Source of the DNA: Pseudo-nitzschia pungens
Lineage: Eukaryota > Bacillariophyta > Bacillariophyceae > Bacillariales > Bacillariaceae
NCBI GenBank assembly: GCA_037355855.1
Contig: CM074762.1
Coordinates: forward strand, 4,898,001-4,962,000
Direction of reading: 5' to 3'
DNA length: 64,000 bases
Below, in pieces: positions 41,595-54,894 of the stretch (positions are counted from its first letter, which is position 1; the number at the start of each line of letters is the position of its first letter). A program made the position numbers and the translations under genes. The notes beneath the pieces were generated by a model. That model ran no database searches, was not told where the DNA came from, and saw only the letters and a list, made by a program, of their open reading frames with translations.

Positions 41595-44500
41595 TTACTT
41601 ATCCCCCTTCTTCGGACTAGCTTTGGAAGATGGTTTCGGATTTTCACTCTTTTTTAATTTCGCACCGGAATTGGCTTGTTGTGGAGGAGGATGGTACGCT
41701 TGCGCAGCTGCAGCAGCTGCTGCAACGGAGGGACCTCGATGCTGATGGTGTGGAGGGATAGAAGGATTCACCGGCCTTGGCGCCACGGATTGACCCGTGT
41801 TTGTCATCGCGGGTGCGTATCCGACGGGTGCCCGAACAGCGGCGGGTTTCGCTGTGCTCTGCGGCCGATGCTGATATGATGCGTTAGCAGTGGAATGGTG
41901 CCGATGCTGATTCTTGTGAGTAGCTGGATGGATTTCTCCCCGTTGCATACTGACCCGAGCAGCGCTGCTTCTTTGTCTATCTGCCACGTCCAATATTTGA
42001 AGGGGCCACATGCTCTTGTTATTTGCACTCGGCCATTGCGCTGCAACAGACATCTGAACGGACTGCATGTGGGACGGGTGCGATGGAACAAGGTTCGATG
42101 GAGAACGCGCCGGGTGGCCTCCAGCCATATCGACTCCGGGAATGGTGATTGGAAATATTTGTCTTCTCGATCTTGCAACCGAAATTGCCGAGAAGGATCG
42201 TCGTTTTGGTCTTTCCTCCTTAGATTCAAAAGCACCGGTTAGGTTTACTCCTCCTGTCATTTCTGCATCATCACTTGATTCCTCCTTGTTGGTTACGTGG
42301 TCATCCTTCTTATCAACCGTACTTCTAGGTGAATCGATAACATTTGTTTTCGCATTCAAACTATCCTTTCTTTCTGTGTCAATCATGTGTGTGTCGACGG
42401 TAGATCCTTCGGTCTTGGTGTGACTGATTAAGTCGGCACGTGGACATAAAACATTCACACCATGTTTCGAGAGAACTTCAGATTGGGCCTCATCCTTTGA
42501 CGGAACGAGTTCCGGGATCGAGCTCTTTTGAAAGGACACACTTTCATGAAAAAATGCATTTGGGTGATTAATTTCATTTAGAAGAGAAGGCCGGCTCTTC
42601 ACCAGAATTTGCCAACGATCCCGACATTGGCGAGCGGACTTAGGTACGGAAGGTACAATCTGCTGTATGCTCTTCATGCTTTCATGAAAAATTACGTGTT
42701 CGAAACCACTCATTGCGCTCGCAACAAGTAGCCAATTCATACCAAATCTCTCTGCCGCTTGTTGTAGAAATTTATCGTCGACCGCGTTCCATGTAGACCG
42801 CTTTTTCTGATCTTCCGAGGGTTGCATTACCTTCACACCCATCGGCAGGGAAACTCCCAAGCGAGAGTGCGGTGCGGATAGAGCAGTCATTCCCGATGGC
42901 GATCCCATGTATCCGACCTCAAATGCACCAAAATCAACACGACGCGGTGATACCAACGACTTTTTGAAGTCGAGGTGTTGAATGGTTGACTGCGTTCTTG
43001 CAAGGTCACCTGGTGATGACCCACTCTTAAGCTGTTCTATGGCACTATCCCAGCCTTCGTCCCAGGCAACGTCGCGTTGACTCATCAAAGACGATTTTTC
43101 TGCAAGCTGTATCGGCAAGCCAGGTCCTGAATCCTGAGCGATGGTCGACTTCCACATAAGTTTCTCCAGCCGTTTTGCCATCTTTCCTTCTACGCGCAAA
43201 GCGGCTTTTCTGTACGGAATTGAGTCAAAGAGAGTCAGTCCAGTAGCCTTCAAAGAGGCAAGCAATTTATGCCGGTAGTCGCCTTTCACGAGTTTGAAGT
43301 TCGGCACTCGTGGTACCGATTGACTGTGCAGACTGCTCGTACTGGCAGGAAGTCTAGTGAAAGCAGTTGGTGTCACCTGCAGGTTTCCTTTTTTCCTCAT
43401 TTTCTTCCCCGGCTCATCGCCAACACCCTTCCCACCAATTGATGAAGCAGTAATTGTTGATAGCCCGCCATGCTTGAATGCAGACTGCGAAGACCTGGGT
43501 CGCTTCTTAACAAAGAGAAGTACGGATCGCATTCCTTCATCAATCCCGTTCATCGTTGATGTACTAGTTTCTTCGGCATCACACGGTGTGTTGAAAGAAA
43601 GGTAGTCAAACCTATTACTAGATGACAGAACTGAAGAATTTGGCCTCGGATCATGAGCCGAAAAAGAGACAACATCAATTGGCCTTGGGAAAGCCCCAGT
43701 ACCCAAAAGTCCGAAATCTTCTTTGACCATAAGGAATCCGGAAGACTTTCCACCGTTGGCTTTGGATTCCCCTGTGCAGTTCCTTGGCATAATGCTCGCC
43801 TTTCCATTTTCCAACTCATCTTTTGATTTAGCTAGGAATTGTGCAGTCGATCCAGTAACTAACGGTCCGGAAGAAGGATCTGCACGGGAATGTCCTGTCG
43901 GATAATTTGCTGTAAGGGAATGCACCTTCGGTCGTTTTCTATCCGAACTTGTATCGTTTTGGGCAATCGCAAACTCTCTGTTCTTTCTCTTCAAAGCGGA
44001 ATCCATTTCATTATCACCGCCCAAATCAGTAGTCCCGCGATATTTTGTTGTTTTCGCCGACGACGAATACTCCATTCTTGCCCGTTTCGAAGACTCCTCG
44101 AGTAAAGGAAACAACGGGGGAAAAAAGACGAGTGGTTCGCAACCTTGATTTCCATCCCTAACGGGGACACCGTTCCAATTCTCACTAAAGAGTTTTGCAT
44201 AGGCGTTGTGACGCCGTGGGGATACTATATTCGTCGATTTCGTCGACGAAAATCTGTTTGATCTTTCATCAAGTCCCGACAGCGGCTCGTAAAAAAGCAA
44301 AGAAGACGGATTCTCGTCAATTTTGGGCACAGCAGCATCGTCCGGGGCTTGCCCACCGTTGAGAAATGAGACCTGGCATTTCAGTACGTGAATTGACGAG
44401 TTGTCATCAACTTCATCTTGTCGCGAGTTCAACATGATGAATTTCTCTAATCGGAGCCGAGATTCGATCACCGTGACGTCTTGCCGACTTATCAACCCTG

Positions 44501-47500
44501 TTGGTATAGTTTCGGTTGTCGATGGCTTTGGCAATGTTGTCACCTCACTTCTGGAAACTCCACCCATTTCTTCACTTTTCAAAAGCCTTCTCAATAAGTG
44601 AAGTTCGGCAAAAATTTCATTGTCGTCCAAGGTTTCACCGTCGTCGACGTGATTGAGTTTTGGTAGGAAAATCGCAGATTTGCCCGATTCGAAGAAAGAA
44701 GGAATCTGACCAGACGAGACGAGAACGTCTTCAAGCAGGTCATTGCGGTGTTGCAAGATGCCAACAGCTGGAAAAGAAATCCGATCGCGATTGATCACGT
44801 CTTTGTATACCTCTATGCAATCTTTATCTGAGCTTGGTAAAGAAAAGAATCCGTCGATATCCAATGGCCAATCACAGGTCTTCTTGCCCCTCTCGCAGTC
44901 GTGAAAAACCTTTTCCTCAACCGAATCAGCACAAACCAGTCTGATCAGTCTGTTCTCCTTGCCGGAAAGTTTGTTTCTCGCGCACCACCTTCTGACCAAA
45001 GTATCGACAATGAATTCATCTCTTCCCGACCAATCGCTATCTAACGTGATAATCATATCAGCACCTTCAACCCCAATGCCATCATTTGGTCGAGAAAATG
45101 CAGCCGGTGCTGCTATGATCACATCTGTGTTTCTGCTATTGTTCTCGCCGCAGAAAGTTGACAAGACAGTCTGAGACTTGGTCCACGAGACAGCGTTGTA
45201 GGTTTTCGTGTTGTGGTCAATTCCGGAAAACTTCATCCCCTGCTTGTCTCGATTTTTCGTACATGTCCCCAGTCTACACAACAATTCGTTTTGTATCCCC
45301 AACGAATCTAGAAGCATAGAAATGACATGCTGAACATCGGGGAGCGCTGCAAAAATGACTATTTTCTTGGCTGATCGCTTCGCTTCTTTCCCCTTTCTCG
45401 CGCCTGGCAACAGTCCCAACATCTTTTTCGTGCTTTCCTCAAAATTGAGGTTGTAGCCCCCTTCGGACACGAGAATTGATACTAGTTCCTTGAGTTTTGA
45501 GGAGCTATTTAGAATGAATTGTGCATTGCTAGCATCTGGTTGAGAAGCATTCCGCAAACGATTCGAGCCCTTGACAAAAACCGCTGAGGAGATTCCACGG
45601 TTCCGTTGAGATATTTCGAGGGACTTGTCGGGTAGAGTGGAATGCGGATGGATTGCATGCTTCGGAGAGTAGAAGCACCGTTGTCGCAATCGGAAAAGGG
45701 CATCGCATACAACAGGAACGGAGTAATTGTACTCATCGGAAGTCGGCTCCTTACACAAGGTCGAAGACAAAGCCCCTCGGACTTCGACACAACACGTTTC
45801 GTACTCCTTGCGTTGATCGGCGGTCATCTCGCACTGTCGCAGCTCCCATTTCGAGTCAAACATTGGCAAGATCGGTTTGGCAACGTGAAAGCACATGGGA
45901 CCAATGGCCTCAGCCAAAACTTTGGCTATGCGCAAAGCTTTGTCGGTTATTTCCCTCTTGCCTTTTTTTCGAGCCCAGGCGATGACTTCTCGATGTACCG
46001 AATGGGATTTGGAATCAAACAAGTTTGGCCCAATTATGCACGCTGCTCTCTTTGCCAGAATACTAATGCGCTCCTTTTGTCCAAGGCCACGACTCGACAA
46101 AGAAAGGGGATCCGAATCACCATATTCAACTAGAAGACACCGTGTTCCTCTGGCGTTTGCCACATCAACAACGTCTCCCCACCAGCCATTCGATTTCAAT
46201 TCGGACGGAAAGTCTGTATCGTCTGTTGAAACCGATGTATTCCCGCACAAAGTTTGACGAAGACTGTAAAAGTGACGAAGATCCACGACAACCGAAAAGG
46301 GAGAAACACCCATCTTGCCCAATGCGTTCTTCATTCGACCAATGAGGCCGTACTCGCAAAGAACCACATCTGCGGGTTCTATCTCGTTCACATCATTGTC
46401 GTTGTTTGGGTTGCTTATGCCCCCCGTCAAGCCGAATATGAGAACCCGAAGGTCTGAAAACCTAGTCAATTCGTGCTTCCAGCGAATCTTTCGGTGCACA
46501 AAAGCAGTATGAGAAATGCGATCGATCGTACTGGAAAATTGCCGACACCATCCATTCCTCAAGTCACTGCACTTACGAGACTTCTCGACGGACAAATCAA
46601 TAGCTGGAATCCGTTTGATCGTTGCTTCCAAAGAATAGTAGCCGTTACGAATGTCTTTCCAGAGATTGGCGGACCAAGAATCACGGCACCCGAGCACGGG
46701 CTTCCCGTCCACAATTTGTCCACGAATTCGAACATTTCTTTCTGTTTTGGGTTGAATTTGAGCTTGCCACATTTCAGCGCTTCCTTCGTTTCTTTGGCGG
46801 GCAGTTTGTGTTTCGACTTCGAAAGGGAGTGAAAGTGCTCGATGTAGTCATCGATGCTGTCAAAGTCATGAGATTCCTCGCTGCTTTCATCTATATCACT
46901 CGCAGTCGTCATATCGGTATCGCCCTTCTCGTCGCACGCCTCCGATTTGTCACCCGAACCCTTCGAAATTTTTGACGTTTTCAGAATGTCCAATCTAGAT
47001 GACCGAAACTTGTCCAGGGCATCGTGGAGATGTTTATCCGATTCTTTGAGTGCCCCTCCTGTCTGCAACGCTAAATCTAACTCCGAAATCATGCAAGAAA
47101 GTACCCGGCTCTTGCACTTGGCTTCGTCTTCGTCCTCGGTTCCCAACGCAATGTATTTTTGACGCGGATCTTTTCGTTTTCTCCCGGTGTTTGGATCATC
47201 CGACGAGATGGAATCGCCACCGTGACCCTCGATAGAGAGATCCCGAGACGAGCCATCGGCGTTGCCTCTGTGAGCTTCTGCCAACGGCCGCTTGCGACGA
47301 TCGAACGATAGTCCATGAGACTGCATCTTGGAAGAAATGAGGCGCGAGGCGGATAATTTCCATTTCCTTTCTTCTATGAAATCGGATGCCAGCCACGACA
47401 TTTCTTCCAGCAATGTGTCCCAGTGCGTTCTTCGTCTTGCCGGGAGTGGTGCCGGGCGTGGAATTTCCAGTTCGTCGGTGAAACGGTTGGAAAGGTTGTG

Positions 47501-49177
47501 GTTGTTGTTGTTGTTGTTGTTATTGATATGTGTTGCGTGAAATGTTTTCTTGCTGGAGAGTTGTTTCGCCATGCCAACGCTGCCATGACCGACCGTGCGT
47601 CGCGACGTCTCATCGTCGAACATCGATGACGCGGAAGACATCAATTTTCCCGAGCTCCCCGGCAGAATAGACGAGAGTCCCTTGGAAGATTTGTTGTTGC
47701 GTTGTTGCCTTTCCACGAGTATTTTCCGTAGCTTCATCTCGATTTGCTGTTTTTTCTCGCGAAGCATAATCGCCTCCGGAAAGTTCACTTTCGGTCCTTG
47801 GTACGATGCGACCAACTGTGGATGGAATCCCGCCCCTGCAGATGAGGACCTCGAAGCGGACGAAAGAGCCGCACCATTCTTTTTCGAGTTTTGCGCCGAC
47901 GACGCCACGGAATTTTGACCTACCGCCGCTGTGCCCGATTTCGTCGTCTTTGCACTCTTGCTGCTTGGTGGACGGCCCCTCGTTGGATTATCGGAGAGCT
48001 TTGTGGATTGGTTTTGGGAAGATTTGGAATTAGCTTTGGATTTCGTCGAGGTTGGTTGCGCATTCGCAGTGGAAAGAACATTCCCGGGAGCATAGTTTGC
48101 TGGCTGACGTCCGGATGATTTCAGGCCCGAAGCTTTCGTTGAAGGAGGAGATCCACCCTTGAGATTGGATTTCGAGTTTGGGGTAACCGCATTGTTTGCC
48201 GGTGTCATTCCAGAATTTGTTTTTGTTTTAGTTGATCCTGCTGTTGTTGTTGTTGCGGTCCCTCCCGTTTTGACATTATCCCCACTGCTACCCGTCGAAA
48301 GCGACCCTGGAGCAAGCGACGAAAGAGCCGTATTCATCCGTTTCCCTACGTTAGAACCTCGTCTCAAGGAAAGAGAAGTTCTCTTTTTCGTTCCGCCATC
48401 TTTCTCTCTCGCCTTTCTATCAATTTTTTCCGCTTCCTCGGTCATGTGTTTGAACGCAGCAATTTCCTTGTCGTCCGAAAGTTGAGCAGAAATTGTTTTG
48501 ATGTTGTTGTTGTTGTTGATGATAGTATTCCCCTGGTGTAATTTCTCCCCCAAGCGCTTTTCGGCAGACATTCTACATTCTTTGACCCGTTGCAACAGAA
48601 TCGATCTGTGCGAAAGCAAGTCCCGCATTCGCTTTTCACGATCGTCTTCGTCGTTGGCAAGGTGTAGCGCCTGTCTTCTCGTCGACGTTCCGTCCTGACT
48701 GGAAGAACAACTCGATGAACCATCCATTGCCGATGTCGCTTTCGTGTCGCTTTTGCTCTTGCAATTCGCCGACTCCGTGTTGCGTTTGGCAGCGGACCTT
48801 CCGTTGTAGATTGCTTCCGTTTCGTTCGCTCGTCCATTCTCCGTGGATTCCGATGCTCGCATTGCGGATTCCGTCGCTGCCTTATTCCCACTCCTGTTGC
48901 TTCCCTTTTCGGCTGGTGATATTGCTCCCGACGTTTTCGTGGATGTTGTCGACGATGATGATCTGGATAGCCTCGATGTTGTTGTTGTTGTTGTTGTTGT
49001 TGTTGCTGATGATGTTGGCGGTGCCGCCGAGGCGTCCTTCGGATCTGGGACAGCTGTGCTGCTGCTAGTGGCATCATCCTGCGCGACCTCGGGTGCCACC
49101 GCGCGCTGTCGGGTCGAAGAAGTCGCTGGAGAACCGGCTTTGGATCTTTTGCGCTTCATGTTTCTCGTGGACGACAT
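41595..49177 (-). CDS. HSA-SNF2-SANT chromatin protein, EP400/SWR1/Domino type, two exons
   Basis: Exon 1 49177-46577 (867 codons), exon 2 46487-41595, total 2497 aa. A long Ser/Thr-rich start is followed by an HSA domain (about 580-650, HWDTLLEEMSWLASDFIEER), which in this family recruits actin and actin-related proteins. SNF2 lobe 1 has GPPISGKT (about 835) in place of DEMGLGKT, then LLICPSRSL|IRWKHELTRF across the splice, and VVVDLRHF (about 931) at the DEAH position. Lobe 2 has KIVIFAALPDVQHV and a good motif V (GADMIITLDSDWSGRDE, about 1350), but motif VI lacks the usual HRxGQ arrangement. A SANT/Myb domain with RQCRDRWQ (about 2095-2190) and a Gln/Pro/Ala-rich tail follow. Nuclear chromatin remodelling or acetyltransferase scaffolding is expected; ATPase activity is doubtful. 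Confidence 0.82.
46488..46576 (-). other. Intron of the EP400-like gene
   Basis: 89 bp on the minus strand, donor GTAAGT, acceptor CCGAAAG, phase 0. It joins the motif Ia segment PSRSL to IRWKHELTRF. A competing acceptor TTTCCAG is out of frame. Confidence 0.8.
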
Positions 49178-50148
49178 TGTCGTTAGTTACTCCAAAACAG
49201 TCGTAGCCATGTGTGTGCGTTTGTTTGGGTGTTACGAAATCAAGCGAAAAATACGAAACTCGGATCGATGGGGACGGGTTTGTCTCTAGGTATCAGTTGG
49301 ATTGACGATGCCGCGTTGGTTCGTGCTGTTTGGTGGTTATTGTTGTTGCTGGGTTGGTTTGCTGTTTCGATCTCCTCTTTGCGCAACTGTTTGTGCGCTA
49401 ATCGAACTTTGTGATCGCGAAATGCGCGCGAGATCCGACATTCTTCACACTCGCAGCCATTCATTTCCAGATGAACGATTTTTAAAGCTTATTATTCATC
49501 CATCATTGGTTCATGCTGATAAGTGTTTCTTTTTTTAAGGAAATATGCTCCAATTTACTTAAACATGGAACTCCACGTCAAAAGAAGTCGTGAGAAGCGA
49601 AGGAGGGAACGGGAAATTAGTTTTCCTATTCATTCAATCAATGTGTTGTATGTGCGTCGGGAACAAGAACAACATAAGAACCTTACGAGTAAGTTTACTC
49701 GTAAGTTACCGTACGGTAAACCTTACACGATTCATCCTCACAATCTCTACAAAATTGCTCAATCAATCAAAGTGCTCGAACTTTTGGTCCGAGGGCCCAA
49801 TCCGAATTTGGGTAAAAAAGTAAGATTAATTAATTAAGGTTACTTCATTCGTACGAAAAGTCAAAAAAAACTACTGGGTGAAGGTGAGGAAGATCCAAGA
49901 TACGATTGAACGACAACAAAATGAGTGATTCCCTACAAGTACAAGTACAAGTAATGCACGTAAGATTACTTCGTAATCTTAGTGTAATTCGGATGTCATG
50001 TGTCGTGTGTCATGTCGCCCCAATCTCGAGTACAGATGTGGTTGTTTCTACTACAGAATTTAAAATGATTCAGTAATTCAGCACCGTACGGTATCTTTCC
50101 GTGACGATTGTTGCTTTTGATTCATCCCCGCCGACACGAGCTGCTTGA
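49178..50148. other. Host intergenic region
   Basis: No convincing gene. Contains ACGAGTAAGTTTACTCGT (49686-49703) and GTTACCGTACGGTAAAC palindrome-like words, and AAGATTACTTCGTAATCTT (49962-49980), relatives of the host spacer motif. A short ORF at 49565-49837 crosses these repeats and is not supported. Confidence 0.55.
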
Positions 50149-50165
50149 TTGATTGAGATTCATCC

Positions 50166-51134
50166 TTGCCGACGGTGTCATCGCAATCGGATACCACCAC
50201 CGCAATCGTACCGCATTCGATCGCGACCGCAAACTTCCCAACCGATCTCGAAACCCCGACAAAACCATCGGCAACAATCATCGATCGCGGCGGCCGCGGG
50301 AGACGAGACGAGACGAGACTCTCCGTCGCGGCGGACACGGTTTGCAGCAAGGGAACAACAACAAGTCCTCGAACAAACGCAATCCCTCGAACCGCTCGAG
50401 CGCGTTCGGAAGCCTCGTCTCGGTCTCCGTCTCCGGCGTCGCGACCGCGGTCCTCGACCCCGGCCTTATTTTTTCTCGTCCGGCACGCGATCGGAGGCCG
50501 CTCGGGCATCCGATTCGCGGTCGCGCAGAAACAGAACCCTCCCCCCGACACCGGATCGATCGCAGCCGCGGACGTTCCGGAGACGCCGCTCGAGCCGGGT
50601 CACGTCACGAATGCATACGCAACGGAGGAACTCTACGAGATTGCGTGGATCGGAGGGATTGATTCGCACCACGCCTGCCTGCCTGCCTGCCTGTTTCCTC
50701 GGCGAGGAGACCGAAGAGATCGTGCACCACATTGCGCGCGGCGAAGAAGAACGCAACGGCGGACACCACCACGGGTAGGAGGAGACGACCTCGGTTGCAA
50801 AAACAGAAACAGAAAGGAAATCAGAGACATCGTCTCGCCCTCCGGATTCGAGAAAGAACAAAAGGAAGCAGAAGAAACAACAAGCGAGATCTTAGTTCGA
50901 ATCCTTTGCGGCGGGGTGTTTCGACAGCATTCATCGTTTCCACCGCAGCACGCATGCACCCTATGTATACAACCACAAAAAAATATAAAACCCAAGTCAG
51001 TCAAATCCCCGTTTGCGCAAGTCTCTCTCTACCGTACGATTACTGAAATAAATAATAATACTGTTGCAATCGCCGCGCTCGTATGCCGCAAGCAAGGTTC
51101 TGCGCATGGGACTGCTGCCGCGAGGTTCCGCTAG
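50166..51134 (+). other. GC-rich open frame of doubtful coding status
   Basis: 322 codons starting MPTVSSQSD. Three frames on this strand and two on the other are also open here because the block is GC-rich. The frame contains a Ser/Pro/Arg-rich stretch, then ALFFLVRHAIGGRSG and HVTNAYATEELYEIAWI, then loses plausibility after a TGCC repeat (50685-50697); a different frame reads GEETEEIVHHIARGEEERN there. A small gene with an intron near the repeat is possible. The end overlaps the FAD gene by four bases. No family recognised. Confidence 0.25.
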
Positions 51135-53513
51135 CCCGAGGGTTCGGAAGCCGCGGCGGCGGCTCCCCGCGTCACGTTTCCCTCCCGGATCGCAACCTCT
51201 GTGTGCAGGAACCTCGCCGCCTCGGACGACGCCCGGACCTTTTCGGAGCTCCGGCGGATCATTTCGCGCTCGAAGTGTTCCAGCGCCTCCCCCAGCGGAC
51301 GGTCCCCGCGGCGGTGGATCCGGTGGAGGGCCCGTGCCAGGGACAGGGCATCCAACAGGGCCTGGTTGGCACCCTGTCCCTTGAACGGCGACATGGGATG
51401 GGCCGCGTCTCCCAGCAGGGTGACGGGGAGGTGCGACGGTGACGGCGACGATGATGATGGGGACGACGATGCCTCTGCGGTTGCGTCTGCGGCCGCTCCC
51501 CGCGCCGCGGAAAGATCCCCTTCCCCGAGAACGTCCCGGTCGTAGACGGGATACCCCGAGACGAGATCGAAAGGCGTCGCGGCGAGGATCTCGGGAATCG
51601 GGGAGTGCCAGGAGCCACACCGGCGCAGGGCCTCGTCCCGGAGGGCCTCGGACCCCCTCCGGGACAGCTCCAGGGCCTCGCGCTCGTCGGCCACCGGGAA
51701 GCTGAGCTGCCACATGTATTCGTTGTTCGCTCTCGAATACGGCATGAGATAGATGCGCGTCGTCCCGTCGGCGGTCTGAAAGACGGTCTCGCCGTCCAGG
51801 AGCGGCGACGGCTCGATCGGTTTTTGGTGGGGTTTTTGTTTTCCGAGTTGTTGCTGTTGCTGTTGCTGTTGCTGTTGTTCTTTCGGAACCAGTCCAGCGA
51901 GCGGACAGATCCCCAGCACCACCAAACAATCCAGGTAGCGGAGGGGCGGGTTTTGGACCGCGTTTCCGCCCTCGCTGGCTCGCTGCATCAAGTGCTGCCT
52001 CACGGACGAGCGAATCCCGTCGCAACCCACCACCAGATCGGCATCCACGGTTGTCACCACGGTCCGATCTTCCACCCGGAACGAGAGGCGCGCTCTGCCG
52101 CATCGGGTTCCGGGAGATGCCGCCGGCACGGGCTCGATGTTCACCAATCGGTGGCCCCAGGAAATGTTGAAGTTCTCGTCGGTTCGGGCGTTGGCGACAT
52201 CGACATCAACGTTGCCACCATCGGCGATGGAGGTCGCGTTTTGGTGCTTTCCGCCTTCCACCGACCTGCTCTCCCCAGCGTCTCGTCCCGAAGCTTCCTT
52301 GAGCGACTCCCACAGGGCGCGGCGCAGGATTTGCCTCGGAACGTGCAGGTTTTGTCGACGTTTCTTGTTCTTGGCACGGGTGGCTCGCGGCTTTGCCACC
52401 GTCTCCGGGGACGACGCGTCTCCGGCGCTTGTTGTTGTCGTTGCTGTTGCTGTTGCTGTTGTTGCGGTGGTGGTGGTTTTGGCTGCTGCTGGTGGTGCGT
52501 CGTCTCCTCCTGCTCCGCCCCGATTGCGCCGAGAGTCGGTGCCGCGATTGTTAGTAGTGTCGTCGTTGTGATTGCGATTGCGATTTCCATTGTGGTCGTT
52601 GCCGTTCCGGTGGATGCTCGGAGTTCCGTTTCCATCGCCGTTGCCGATCCACTTGCGGAGTCCCCATTCTCCCACCTGCGTCCCGTCCGGCGTGTGCACC
52701 ACGTGCTTGGTCGACGTGACGGCGTGTTTCGCGAGCAGCCGCCCGCTGTGGCTGCTATACGAGCTACCGCCATTGCACCCTTTCGTAGTTTCATTCTCGC
52801 CACTTCTCTTGCCATTGTCGTTTCGATTGCCATTGCCATTCCCATTGCCATTGCCATTACCGTTCTCGGGCTCAAAGACCCCCAGCGCTTGCAGCGCGCG
52901 ACGGGCTTGCTGCAGCGTCAGCCCGTACCCCTGGCGTCGCTGATCGAATCGGGTGTCCTTCTCAAAGACTCGAAAGGGAATCCCCCTGTGCAAGAGTGCC
53001 AACGCCAGTGCCATGCCGCCAATGCCGCCGCCCACAATGGCCACAAAGGGGGGTGATGGTGGTTGGCTGGATGGTTGGGTGCTCGTGGAGGAGGAACCGG
53101 AACCAGAGCGGGAAGGAACCGGTGGTTGGTTGCTCGTGCCGTTGATTTTGCCGCTTGGTGGGGCGGGCACCCGCAGACCGGTCTGGTCGCACCCGGGACA
53201 AGGATCCCACCGGCGTTTCAGAGCCGGCAGAACTTGCGAATTTTGTCGTCGCTGTGGATTGTTTTGCGTTGCTGTCGTCGGACCCGCACAAGAATTATTA
53301 TTTGTTGGTTGTCTTTCATCTTTCTCGCGGAATTCCCGAGCTAACGTTGCCGTTTCCGTTGTCGCCACCGGCGATGTCGATCGTTTGGCGCGTTTGCGGT
53401 TCTCGTGAGTGTTCTTGTTTTTGTTCCACTCGTTTTCATTGTTTGGATCGTTCCGGTCGGATCCGTTCCGCTCTCGATCCCGATTCCGCGCTGTTTGCTT
53501 TTGGTTTTGATGG

Positions 53514-53544
<31 letters not shown>

Positions 53545-54190
53545 CTGCCTGATGGAGCTTTCGCTGGTGCCGCATCCTCTCTTTTTTCGACGGGGGTTTG
53601 GAAATCTTGCCCTCGCCGTGGCACCTGGGACACAACTTCGGAATGACAAGTGCAAGCGAAGGCGGACGCCCGTTGCTGAAAATGCCATCATGATCATGAT
53701 CATCAGTTTGATCATCAGTTTGATCATCATCATCATCGTGGATGTTGCCGTCGGTGTGGTTCCGTGGTGCGGCCGAAACTTTGGTCATCGCCGCCGATTC
53801 CGATGCACCCGTGGCCGCAATTGCCGACGTTGTGGCGGTTGCGGAAAGCATGCACCTCCCGGATCCCGCAGTCGCAAACCGTGGATTGAAATTCGAGTTG
53901 GAATTGGAATTGGAATCGGAATGAAATCCGTAGCAGTCGCAAGAGCGAGAGCGAGACGCGTCAAAAGGACGAGAGAGTTGCAGAGCAGCAGCAAGACCCC
54001 TGGAAACCGACCCGTTCCTCCTGCCAAACGCAGCAAAGATTCCGGTGGTTGCCTGCTGCAGGACGAATGCCGACACAAAAGTCGTTGTCGCTGTCGCTGT
54101 CGCTGTCGTTGTTGTTGTCGTCGTTGCTGCCGAAAATACCAAGAGGGGAAGGAACCGCAATGACAATGGCACCGACCGACGGGCTTTCAT
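51131..54190 (-). CDS. Plastid-type FAD-dependent monooxygenase with DnaJ-like zinc motifs
   Basis: 1019 aa from the start at 54190; the ORF runs on upstream to 54385, but this Met begins a signal peptide ([19 protein letters not shown]) with VSAF-VLQ, close to the ASAF motif of diatom plastid presequences. Two CxxCxGxG-like motifs follow: [10 protein letters not shown] (about 185) and [10 protein letters not shown] (about 330), as in DnaJ zinc fingers, separated by Gln/Asn-rich filler. The FAD part has [11 protein letters not shown] (about 383), [11 protein letters not shown] (about 720) and [16 protein letters not shown] (about 924), the three signatures of PHBH-like (group A) flavin monooxygenases. 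It is much longer than usual because of Asn-Gly, Thr and Gln inserts. Substrate unknown; a plastid aromatic or isoprenoid hydroxylase is one possibility. Confidence 0.85.
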
Positions 54191-54411
54191 GTGGCGATCG
54201 CTGGATGGAATGAAATAGGGAATAAAATGCAACACAATGCAATGCAATGCAATGCCGGTTTCGATTATTTGATGAAATTGATAATAATAATACGAAGTAA
54301 TAACAACAACTCTACGGTATACGTAGACGTAAGACTTACTGTGCAGTAGTGTAATTTTAATAAAAAATGGGAATGAATCGACCACAGAACAATACCATAC
54401 GGTAATCTTAG

Positions 54412-54894
54412 TTAAGGTTACTACGAAATTCCTATCAGCTGCCCCTCGATCAGTGGAATGTATCTCGAGTTACAAGCATGACTTTGATGTTTGTTCTCCT
54501 ATCCTTTTTCAACCACCCCCTCAATCAATGGAATGTTTCTCGAGTTACAAGCATGAATTCAATGTTTTATTCTGCATCATCTTTCAACCAGCCCCTCAAT
54601 CAGTGGAATATATCTCGACTTACAAGCATGAATTCAATGTTTTATGCCGCATCATCTTTCAACCAGCCCCTCAATCAGTGGGATGTATCTCGACTTACAA
54701 GCATAAATTCAATGTTTTATGCCGCATCATCTTTCAACCAGCCCCTCGATCAGTGGGATATATCTCGACTTACAAGCATGAATTCAATGTTTTATGCCGC
54801 ATCATCTTTCAACCAGCCCCTCAATCAGTGGGATGTATCTCGACTTACAAGCATGACACCATTTACCTCCCTTCCCAAGAGTGAGTCCTCGTGA
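54412..54894 (+). pseudogene. BspA-like (DUF285) leucine-rich repeat fragment
   Basis: Six exact 75-bp units (gcccc at 54441, 54591, 54666, 54741 and 54816; cccc at 54516), each encoding 25 residues of the type SFNQPLNQWDVSRLTSMNSM, the pattern of BspA-like repeats that are numerous in diatom genomes. The frame is open from 54412 but has no plausible start with a signal peptide and ends soon after the sixth unit (FTSLPKSESS). It lies between two minus-strand genes. More likely a fragment than a gene; the Met at 54478 would give 138 aa. Confidence 0.7.

Noticed and set aside
45642..46257. Plus-strand ORFs inside the EP400-like gene
   Set aside because: Antisense shadows across the SNF2 region.
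51605..53056. 483-codon plus-strand ORF opposite the FAD gene
   Set aside because: Antisense shadow in GC-rich sequence; the minus strand has three flavoprotein signatures.
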